A program made the translations under genes and the position numbers. The notes beneath the pieces are model-generated. The model searched no databases, was not told where the DNA came from, and worked only from the letters and a program-made list of their open reading frames with translations. A stretch of DNA of 14,838 nt from NCBI GenBank assembly GCA_036733985.1, contig DAIMZM010000062.1, positions 1 through 14,838 on the forward strand, in the 5' to 3' direction. Positions 1 to 6,266 of this stretch are shown in pieces (within the stretch, counting starts at the first letter, position 1; the number at the start of each line of letters is the position of its first letter). Origin of the DNA: DAIMZM01 sp036733985. Its GTDB lineage: Bacteria > Bacillota > Dehalobacteriia > UBA4068.

Positions 1-996
1 ATCGAGATCATGGAAGGCGCGGGCGCTTTCGTCTGCGGCGAGGAGACGGCGCTGATCGCCTCCATCGAGGGCAAGCGGGGCATGCCCAGGCTGAAGCCTC
101 CTTATCCGGCCCAAAGCGGCCTGTTCGGCAAACCCACCATCATCAATAACGTGGAGACCCTGGCCACCGTGCCGCTGGTGCTGCGCCTGGGCCCGGAGGA
201 ATACGCCAGGGTGGGCACCGCCGGCTCCAAGGGCACCAAGACCTTCTCCCTCACCGGCCACGTGGCCAATACCGGCCTGATCGAGGTGCCTTTCGGCGCG
301 ACGCTCAGCCAGATCGTGGCGGAAATCGGCGGCGGCGTGATCAACGACGACGGGTCCAATGCCGGGGACCGTTTCAAAGCGGTGCAGATCGGCGGGCCTT
401 CCGGCGGCTGCCTGACCCGGGAGATGCTGGATATGCCTTTGGATTATGAAAACCTCAAAAGCGTGGGCGCCATGGTGGGTTCCGGCGGCCTGGTGGTGAT
501 GAACCAGCAAACCTGTATGGTGCAGATCGCCCGCTTCTTCATGCAGTTCACCCAGAATGAATCCTGCGGCAAATGCGTGGTCTGCCGGGAAGGCACCCGG
601 CAAATGCTGGCCCTGCTGGACGATATCATCGAAGGCCGGGCGGATGAGACCACCCTGCCTTTGTTGGAAGAGCTGGCCCATGCCGTAACCATGGGTTCCC
701 TGTGCGGCCTGGGCAAAACCGCGCCCAATCCGGTGCTCTCCACCCTGCGCTATTTCCGGGAGGAATATGAGGCCCATGTCTTTGAGAAGCGCTGCCCGGC
801 CGGCCGCTGCGAGGCCTTGCTGACTTACAGCATCGACGGGGAACAGTGCAAACGCTGCGGCCTTTGCGCCAAGCAATGCCCGGCCGAGGCTATCAGCGGC
901 GATAAGGCGCAAGGGTATACGATTGATCAAAGCCGCTGCATCAAATGCGGTTACTGCTTCGAATGCTGCAAGTTTACAGCTGTCGGCAAAAACTAG
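1..996 (+). CDS. hydB: NADH-binding NuoF-like subunit of [FeFe]-hydrogenase (HydB), 5' truncated
   Basis: This is the C-terminal part of a diaphorase subunit. In HydABC-type hydrogenases it binds FMN and NAD(H) and passes electrons to HydA in the cytoplasm. The reading frame is open from base 1, so the gene begins upstream of the window; the ATG at 10 is internal. The visible N-terminal stretch (GAGAFVCGEETALI, then KPPYPAQSGLFGKPT and NNVETLATVP) matches the core of NuoF. ESCGKCVVCREGT with a later Cys supplies the NuoF 4Fe-4S cluster. The last ~60 residues add two ferredoxin-type 4Fe-4S motifs (CKRCGLCAKQC and CIKCGYCFECC), an extension typical of HydB and absent from ordinary NuoF. The hydA ribosome site overlaps its stop codon, so the two are co-translated. 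A NuoE-like HydC is expected upstream, outside the window. Confidence 0.93.
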   Translation: MEIMEGAGAFVCGEETALIASIEGKRGMPRLKPPYPAQSGLFGKPTIINNVETLATVPLVLRLGPEEYARVGTAGSKGTKTFSLTGHVANTGLIEVPFGATLSQIVAEIGGGVINDDGSNAGDRFKAVQIGGPSGGCLTREMLDMPLDYENLKSVGAMVGSGGLVVMNQQTCMVQIARFFMQFTQNESCGKCVVCREGTRQMLALLDDIIEGRADETTLPLLEELAHAVTMGSLCGLGKTAPNPVLSTLRYFREEYEAHVFEKRCPAGRCEALLTYSIDGEQCKRCGLCAKQCPAEAISGDKAQGYTIDQSRCIKCGYCFECCKFTAVGKN

Positions 997-1000
997 GAGG
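995..1000 (+). promoter_or_regulatory. Ribosome binding site that fixes the hydA start
   Basis: AGGAGG lies 7 bases before the ATG at 1008 and overlaps the hydB stop codon. The frame stays open back to 945 inside hydB, but no comparable site precedes that upstream start, so 1008 is chosen. Confidence 0.85.
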
Positions 1001-1007
1001 GACTGTC

Positions 1008-3017
1008 ATGGCGAAAAACCCGATGATCAGAATAGATAATCTCGACGTGCCCATCGAAGGGGAGCGCAATTTGCTGGAGCTGGTGCATAAGGCCCATATC
1101 GATCTGCCCACCTTCTGCTATCATTCCGAAATCAGCGTTTACGGCGCTTGCCGCATGTGCATGGTGGAAGTAGAGGGCCTGGGCAATGTGCCGGCCTGCT
1201 CCACCCCGCCGGCAGACGGTATGGTGGTGAAAACCGATACCGCCGCCCTGCGCCATTTGCGCCGCCTGATCGTGGAGCTGATGCTGGCCAGCCATGACCA
1301 GAACTGCCTGACCTGCCCTAAGAGCACGGATTGCCGCCTGCAGGCCATTGCCCGTCAATTGGGCGTGGAAAATATCCGCTTCAAACAGGTCAATAAGAAA
1401 AAGCCCAAGGATTTGACCTCCGCCGCCATTGTCCGGGATCCCAACAAATGCGTGCTCTGCGGCGACTGCGTCCGGGTCTGCGATGAGATCCAAAGCGTAG
1501 GCGTACTGGATTTTGTGCACCGGGGCGCCGCCGCCCAGGTTTCTCCCTGCTTCAATAAAGGCATGGGCGAGGTGGAATGCGTCAACTGCGGTCAATGCGT
1601 GAAAATTTGTCCGGTGGGGGCCCTGACCCCCAAATACCATATCGACCCGGTTTGGCAGGCGATCCACGATCCCGCCAAGACCGTGGTGGTGGAGATCGCC
1701 CCCGCGGTCCGGGTGGCTCTGGGCGAATACTTCGGCTATGATCCCGGGGATATGACCGTGGGCCAGCTGGTGGCGGCCCTGAAGATCATGGGTGTTGACA
1801 AAGTGTACGACGCCAGCTTCAGCGCGGATCTGACCGTTATCGAGGAAGGCAATGAATTCCTGGAACGCTATAAAAAGCATGAGAACCTGCCCCAGTTTAC
1901 CTCCTGCTGCCCGGCTTGGGTGAAATTCGCCGAGCAGTATTATCCGGATATGCTGTCCAACCTGTCCTCCTGCCGCTCGCCCCAGCAGATGTTCGGCTCC
2001 CTGGCCAAGCATGTGCTGCCGGAAGAATTGGGGATCAAACGGGAAGACTTGGTAGTGGTTTCCATCATGCCTTGCACTGCCAAGAAATTCGAGGCTGAGC
2101 GGGAAGAATTCCGGGAGAACGACAATCCGGATGTGGACTATGTGCTGACAACTCAGGAAATCGCCTTGATGATCAAGGAAAGGGGCATCGATTTTCGCCG
2201 CCTGGATCCGGCCAGCTTCGACCTGCCCCTGGGCTTCAAGACAGGAGCCGGCGTGATCTTCGGCGCTACCGGCGGCGTTAGCGAGGCTGTGCTGCGCTAC
2301 GCCGCCGATACCCTGGGCCGGGGCATGAACAATGAGTTTAAACAGCTCCGCTACGGAGAAGGAATTACTATTACGGAAGTCGAAGTAAATGGGCTGACCT
2401 TGAGGCTGGCCATTGTCAGCGGCTTGAGCAATGCCCGCCGGCTGGTGGATCAGGTGCGCCGGGGCGAGGTGGCTCTGGATCTGATCGAGGTGATGGCTTG
2501 CTGCGGCGGCTGCGTCAACGGCGGCGGCCAGCCGGTTTCCCATACCGGGGATACGCTGAAACAGCGGGCCAAGGGTTTGTATGATAATGACCGGATGTTG
2601 CAATATCATAATTCCTGCGAGAACCCCTACCTCCGGCAAATTTATGACCAGGTGCTGACCACGCCTGAGATCACCCATCACCTGCTGCATACCGATTACC
2701 GCAACCGCAAGCGTATCGACAGCGAGGCGATCTCCCTCTCCGGCGGTGATCCGGCCCAGCAGACGGATAAAAAACTGAACCTGACGGTGTGCTTCGGCAC
2801 CAGCTGCTTCCTCCGGGGTTCCCAGAAGCTCTACCAGCAATTGATGGAGTATGTGCGGGGGCAGGGCCTGGAAGCGGATACCCTCTTTACCGCCAGCTTC
2901 TGCAGCGAACGCTGCAAGAAAGGCCCTATGCTCACCGTGAACGGCCAGGCCATTGAGCAATGCACCCTAGAAAAAGCCGTGGCCGCCATTGAGGAAGCGC
3001 TGCTGCAAAAGGCTTAA
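1008..3017 (+). CDS. hydA: Catalytic [FeFe]-hydrogenase subunit HydA with C-terminal NuoE-like domain
   Basis: 669 residues. It catalyses reversible H2 oxidation/proton reduction and, with HydB and HydC, couples this to NAD(H) and probably ferredoxin (electron bifurcation is inferred from domain layout). Domains in order: a 2Fe-2S ferredoxin fold (Cys37, 48, 51, 64); a His-ligated 4Fe-4S site (His96, Cys100, 103, 109); two 4Fe-4S ferredoxin motifs (Cys148/151/154/158 and Cys191/194/197/201); the H-cluster domain with TSCCP (298-302), MPCTAKKFE (354-362) and MACCGGC-VNGGGQP (496-509); and a thioredoxin-like 2Fe-2S domain with Cys595, 600, 632, 636. The proton-transfer Cys300 and the H-cluster ligands Cys301, 356, 498 and 502 are all present, so the enzyme should be active. 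The second Cys of MACC, Cys499, is an extra cysteine at a variable position. The downstream sensor gene starts 19 bases after the stop. Confidence 0.96.
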   Translation: MAKNPMIRIDNLDVPIEGERNLLELVHKAHIDLPTFCYHSEISVYGACRMCMVEVEGLGNVPACSTPPADGMVVKTDTAALRHLRRLIVELMLASHDQNCLTCPKSTDCRLQAIARQLGVENIRFKQVNKKKPKDLTSAAIVRDPNKCVLCGDCVRVCDEIQSVGVLDFVHRGAAAQVSPCFNKGMGEVECVNCGQCVKICPVGALTPKYHIDPVWQAIHDPAKTVVVEIAPAVRVALGEYFGYDPGDMTVGQLVAALKIMGVDKVYDASFSADLTVIEEGNEFLERYKKHENLPQFTSCCPAWVKFAEQYYPDMLSNLSSCRSPQQMFGSLAKHVLPEELGIKREDLVVVSIMPCTAKKFEAEREEFRENDNPDVDYVLTTQEIALMIKERGIDFRRLDPASFDLPLGFKTGAGVIFGATGGVSEAVLRYAADTLGRGMNNEFKQLRYGEGITITEVEVNGLTLRLAIVSGLSNARRLVDQVRRGEVALDLIEVMACCGGCVNGGGQPVSHTGDTLKQRAKGLYDNDRMLQYHNSCENPYLRQIYDQVLTTPEITHHLLHTDYRNRKRIDSEAISLSGGDPAQQTDKKLNLTVCFGTSCFLRGSQKLYQQLMEYVRGQGLEADTLFTASFCSERCKKGPMLTVNGQAIEQCTLEKAVAAIEEALLQKA

Positions 3018-3036
3018 GAAGATAGGCAGGGAATTT

Positions 3037-4755
3037 ATGGATAAGACAAATGTGGTTTTTACTGTAACAGCCAACTGTCATGACTGCTACCGCTGCGTGC
3101 GGGTGTGCCCGGTGAAGGCCATCAGCGTCCGGGGCGGCCAGGCCAGCATCAAGGATGATCTGTGCATTAAATGCGGCACCTGTGTCCGGGAATGCCCCCA
3201 GCATGCCAAGATGATCCGCGGCAGCCTGGAGCAGGTCAAGCAGCTGCTTGATTCGCCGCTAAGGGTTGCCGCCAGCGTGGCCCCTTCCTTTGCGGCGCTG
3301 TTCGAGGGCTGGCGGGCCACCCGCCTGCCCTCAGCCCTGCGCATGCTGGGCTTCGACTACGTTTCCGAAACTGCCGAAGGGGCCGAGCTGGTCACGGAGC
3401 GGGTTTTTGACCCGGCTGCGGGCGGCAGCATAACCACGGCCTGCCCAGCGGTGGTCAATTATATTGAGAAATATTGCCCGGAATTTGTGGATCAATTGAC
3501 CCCCATTGCCTCGCCGATGATCGCCCATGGCCGGATGCTGAAAAAGCGCCTGGGGGATGGCTGGGCCGTGGTGTTCATCGGCCCTTGCGCCGCGAAAAAG
3601 GCGGAGGCTGCCCGGCCGGAAAACGCCGGCGTCATTGACGCGGTGCTGACTTTTGCCGAATTAAGCCAATGGCTGGAAGACGAACGTATTGACTTGGCTG
3701 CCTGCCCGGAAAGCGGCTTCCAGAACCAGGGGAATCTGAGCCTGTCCCGGCTGTTCCCCTTGCCCGGCGGCATGCTGAAAACCGCCGGCCACGACGCCGG
3801 CGGGGCCAACCGCAAGCTGATCCAGGTCATCGGCGCGGAAGAGGTGAAGACCCTTTTCGACATGCCGCTTAGGGATTGGGATTTCGATATGGCGGAATGC
3901 CTGTTTTGCTCCCAAGGCTGCCTGAACGGCCCGGGCATGCCCGGCAATATGGCGGATGTGAATTACTACCATAAGAAAAAAGAGCTGATGGATTATACCG
4001 AAACCGCGCCCCCCGGCCTGACGCCGGTGGATCAATCCCTAACCTGCGCCGCCGCCTTTAAAAGCGCCCCGGTAACCCCCATCAAAGAAGAGGCGGTGGA
4101 CGAGGCCGGCATCCAGCGGGTGCTGGAGGAAACCGGCAAGGGCGATCCGGAGCAGCAGATGAACTGCGGCGCTTGCGGCTATAAGAGCTGCCGGGATAAT
4201 GCCATCGCCGTGCTGAAAGGCATGGCCGAGCCGGAAATGTGCATGCCCTATATGCGCCGCCTGGCCCAGCAGCGCACGGATAAAATCATCGAGAGCAGCC
4301 CTAACGGCGTGGTGATCTTAGACGCTAATTTGCATATCATCAAGACCAACCCGGCTTTCCTCAAGATGTTCATGGCCGGCCCGGACGCCATTGGCCGGCG
4401 CATCTCCTGCTATATGGACGCGGACGGCTTTGAGAAGCTGGCTTCCGGCGCGGTGGAGGAAATGGAGCGGATCCGCAGCAAATACGGGATGCGTTATCAT
4501 GAGCAGCTCTACGCCATGCGGGAAGACCGGCAGTATGTGGGTATGTTCACGGATATTTCCAATGTGACCTTTGGCGAGAACCAGCTGGATCTGATCAAGA
4601 TCCAGACCCTGGACCAGGCCCAGGAATTGCTGGACCACCAGATCAAGTTCTCCCAGGAAATGGCCCACTTCCTGGGCCGCAGCACAGCCAAAAGTGAAGA
4701 GCTGGTCAAGAAAATGGTGGATCTCTACGAACAGAAGAACGAGGCTGGGTCATGA
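3037..4755 (+). CDS. hydS: Sensory group C-type [FeFe]-hydrogenase with PAS domain
   Basis: 572 residues, with no signal peptide or membrane segment. Two ferredoxin 4Fe-4S motifs (Cys14/17/20/24 and Cys43/46/49/53) precede an H-cluster domain: TTACPA (133-138), GPCAAKKAE (182-190) and FCSQGC-LNGPGMP (290-302). All four H-cluster ligands are kept (Cys136, 184, 291, 295), but the catalytic proton-transfer Cys is Ala135 and the usual GGGQP is GPGMP. Those features match putative sensory hydrogenases (Thermotoga HydS type). A second 4Fe-4S module follows (Cys377, 380, 385, 402), then a PAS domain (~412-510) and a helical tail (~511-565). It probably senses H2 or redox state and signals through the PAS domain and tail. 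ATG 3037 is chosen; the longer in-frame start at 2989 lies inside hydA. Its stop overlaps the next start as ATGA, so the phosphatase downstream is its likely partner. The gene name follows the HydS usage; direct function is inferred. Confidence 0.85.
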   Translation: MDKTNVVFTVTANCHDCYRCVRVCPVKAISVRGGQASIKDDLCIKCGTCVRECPQHAKMIRGSLEQVKQLLDSPLRVAASVAPSFAALFEGWRATRLPSALRMLGFDYVSETAEGAELVTERVFDPAAGGSITTACPAVVNYIEKYCPEFVDQLTPIASPMIAHGRMLKKRLGDGWAVVFIGPCAAKKAEAARPENAGVIDAVLTFAELSQWLEDERIDLAACPESGFQNQGNLSLSRLFPLPGGMLKTAGHDAGGANRKLIQVIGAEEVKTLFDMPLRDWDFDMAECLFCSQGCLNGPGMPGNMADVNYYHKKKELMDYTETAPPGLTPVDQSLTCAAAFKSAPVTPIKEEAVDEAGIQRVLEETGKGDPEQQMNCGACGYKSCRDNAIAVLKGMAEPEMCMPYMRRLAQQRTDKIIESSPNGVVILDANLHIIKTNPAFLKMFMAGPDAIGRRISCYMDADGFEKLASGAVEEMERIRSKYGMRYHEQLYAMREDRQYVGMFTDISNVTFGENQLDLIKIQTLDQAQELLDHQIKFSQEMAHFLGRSTAKSEELVKKMVDLYEQKNEAGS

Positions 4756-5897
4756 ATTTTTTTGAGGATATCGTTGCTCAGGTCAATAAAGGCCGCCACC
4801 CGGTCTGCGGGGATTTCTTCCTGTCCGACCGGCGTTTGGATGATACGGTATTTGTCCTCACCGATGGCATCGGCTCCGGCGTTTACGCCAATGTCTCGGC
4901 GATTTTCAGCGCCAACCGCCTGCTGCAGCTGTACCGGGGCGGCGTTTCCCAGCTGGAGGCCGCGGAAATGACGGCCGATTCCATGCACCGGGCCCGGGAA
5001 GAGGATATGCCTTTTGCCGCTTTCACCTTTGTCAAGCTGCTTTCCGACGGGCAGTTCACCATTTATTCCTATGAAGCGCCGCCGCCCCTTTTACTCAGTC
5101 AAAACCAGGCCAGCGTGCTGCCCCAGCGCTTCATCACCAGCGGCTATGAAACCGTGGCTGAATGCACCGGCTCCCTGCAGTTAGGGGATTCGCTGATTTT
5201 ATGCTCGGACGGCGTGACCCAGGCCGGCATGGGCAATGGCCTGAACTTTGGCTTAGGCGCGGAAGGCCTGGCCAGCTATATTGACCGGCATATCCCGGCC
5301 GATGGCAATCTGCAGCGCTTAGCCCAGCAAATCATCACCATGACCTCCAACCTCTCCGGCGGCGGCTATGTGGACGATACCACCGTGGCGATTATCCACT
5401 GCCGCCGGGCCAAGCGGCTGACCGTATTCAGCGGGCCGCCTACCAACCGCAGCCTGGACAGCGCCTATGCCCGCCGTTTCACCCAGGTGGAGGGACCGGC
5501 GGTGATCTGCGGCTCCACCACCGCGGATATCATTGCCCGGGAAACCGGGCGGGAAATCAAGATGGTGGGGGACGCCCTCAGCTTCGGCGCGCCGCCGGAA
5601 TACCGGATGAGCGGGGCCACCATGGTTACGGAGGGCGCCATCGTCTTGAACCAGACCCTGAATATCATTGACGAGAACCCGGAGCTGTTTAAGGATAAGA
5701 CCGCGCCGGAGCGCCTGGCCCAGCTGATGTGGGATGCGGACGCCATCTTCTTTGTGCTGGGCGGCGCTTTGAACGAAGCCCATGGGGATATGGTGTTTAA
5801 GCAGATCGGCGTGCGGCCCCGGCGGCAAATCATCAATTTACTGGCGGAACGCTTGCGGCAAATGGGCAAGCTGGTCTCGGTGGACGAATTCAGCTGA
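4752..5897 (+). CDS. SpoIIE/PP2C-family serine phosphatase with extra C-terminal domain
   Basis: 381 residues, soluble. The N-terminal ~215 residues form a PP2C-like SpoIIE fold: CGD (19-21), TDGIGSG (37-43), the CSDGVTQ motif (151-157) and VDDTTVAI (207-214) provide the acidic metal-binding residues of a Mn/Mg-dependent phosphoserine phosphatase. SpoIIE-family enzymes usually dephosphorylate STAS anti-anti-sigma proteins. No STAS or HATPase partner is in the window. Residues ~222-381 are a separate domain with GPAVICGSTTADIIARE (248-264), MVTEGAIVLN (291-300) and FFVLGGALNEAHGD (333-346); I do not recognise a named function for it. The start codon overlaps the sensory hydrogenase stop, indicating translational coupling and probably a shared signalling job: H2/redox input to phosphatase output. 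It is the last gene before a terminator. Confidence 0.85.
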   Translation: MNFFEDIVAQVNKGRHPVCGDFFLSDRRLDDTVFVLTDGIGSGVYANVSAIFSANRLLQLYRGGVSQLEAAEMTADSMHRAREEDMPFAAFTFVKLLSDGQFTIYSYEAPPPLLLSQNQASVLPQRFITSGYETVAECTGSLQLGDSLILCSDGVTQAGMGNGLNFGLGAEGLASYIDRHIPADGNLQRLAQQIITMTSNLSGGGYVDDTTVAIIHCRRAKRLTVFSGPPTNRSLDSAYARRFTQVEGPAVICGSTTADIIARETGREIKMVGDALSFGAPPEYRMSGATMVTEGAIVLNQTLNIIDENPELFKDKTAPERLAQLMWDADAIFFVLGGALNEAHGDMVFKQIGVRPRRQIINLLAERLRQMGKLVSVDEFS

Positions 5898-5929
5898 TCC
5901 GCGGGGTCAATCAATAATGGGCTGCGGCC

Positions 5930-5958
5930 TTGCGGAGCCGGCCCGGAATAGATATAAT
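5930..5958 (+). promoter_or_regulatory. Possible promoter directly before the terminator
   Basis: TTGCGG (5930-5935), 17 bases, then a perfect TATAAT (5953-5958). The -10 box is ideal but the -35 matches only 3 of 6 positions. Transcription would begin a few bases before the hairpin at 5967, so it could give only a very short RNA unless the hairpin is read through. It may be coincidence. Confidence 0.3.
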
Positions 5959-5966
5959 GACAAAAT

Positions 5967-6004
5967 AAGCCCTTAGGTTTCTTGGCGGAACCTGAGGGCT
6001 TTTG
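5967..6004 (+). terminator. Rho-independent terminator of the hydrogenase operon
   Basis: A 13-bp stem pairs 5967-5979 (AAGCCCTTAGGTT) with 5989-6001 (AACCTGAGGGCTT) with one G-U pair and a 9-base loop, ending in TTTT. It lies 70 bases after the phosphatase stop. An A-rich stretch before the stem could let it act weakly on the other strand. Confidence 0.85.
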
Positions 6005-6063
6005 CGTATGCGGAAACCAGAGGCAAAGCAAAAAAATAAAACTAAGTTAGAGCCAAGTGTTAA

Positions 6064-6078
6064 TGATAATTATTTTAA
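6064..6078 (+). promoter_or_regulatory. Weak Fur-box-like site
   Basis: TGATAAT-T-ATTTTAA matches the 7-1-7 Fur consensus TGATAAT-N-ATTATCA at 12 of 14 positions. In a stretch this rich in A and T such a match may arise by chance. Confidence 0.2.
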
Positions 6079-6087
6079 AAAATGATT

Positions 6088-6113
6088 TAAGTGTCAGCCT
6101 AAACTTTCGATAA
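6088..6113 (+). promoter_or_regulatory. Possible sigma-28 (motility-type) promoter
   Basis: TAAG (6088-6091), a 14-base spacer, then TTCGATAA (6106-6113). This resembles the flagellar/chemotaxis promoter TAAA-N15-GCCGATAA (3 of 4 and 6 of 8 matches). It sits ahead of a chemoreceptor gene, the kind of target this sigma factor usually serves. The 5' leader would be about 145 bases. Confidence 0.35.
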
Positions 6114-6187
6114 TAGTAGCAAGTGCTAGATGGGGGTTGGGAAGAAAGGGTCTGGCGAAGAAAAGACATATCGGCTTATTGCGGTTT

Positions 6188-6223
6188 ATTAATAAGGCGC
6201 AAGCGGAATTAATAAGCCTCAAG
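6188..6223 (+). repeat. 16-bp imperfect direct repeat, 20-bp period
   Basis: ATTAATAAGGCGCAAG (6188-6203) and ATTAATAAGCCTCAAG (6208-6223) agree at 14 of 16 positions and start 20 bases apart, about two helical turns. They lie 44-79 bases before the chemoreceptor start, where a regulator could bind. Confidence 0.5.
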
Positions 6224-6266
6224 ATACAGTGCTACATATTCAAGAAAACGAGAAGGATGGTGTAAG

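Larger units (their letters stand above)
6005..6266 (+). promoter_or_regulatory. AT-rich upstream region of the chemoreceptor gene
   Basis: No gene is apparent here. The stretch is much poorer in GC than its surroundings: 14 of 60 bases are G/C at 6061-6120. It contains a Fur-box-like sequence (6064-6078), a possible sigma-28-type promoter (6088-6113) and a 16-bp imperfect direct repeat with 20-bp spacing (6188-6223). GGCTTATT (6173-6180) is also the inverse of AATAAGCC (6211-6218), so the RNA could fold. I see no recognised riboswitch. Confidence 0.5.

Noticed and set aside
945..1007. Upstream extension of hydA to an in-frame ATG at 945
   Set aside because: It would overlap the hydB ferredoxin motif coding region, lacks a ribosome site, and adds 21 residues before the conserved 2Fe-2S domain start.
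993..2960. A 655-codon open frame on the minus strand opposite hydA
   Set aside because: It is antisense to a gene with complete hydrogenase motifs, its translation is His/Gln/Ala-rich low-complexity text without domains, and no ribosome site precedes it. It comes from the strong third-position GC bias of hydA.
6091..6150. Possible c-di-GMP (GEMM) riboswitch before the chemoreceptor, suggested by GCCTAAAC
   Set aside because: Only that short string resembles the motif; the conserved first hairpin and the GGTAGGTAGCGGGG-like part are missing.
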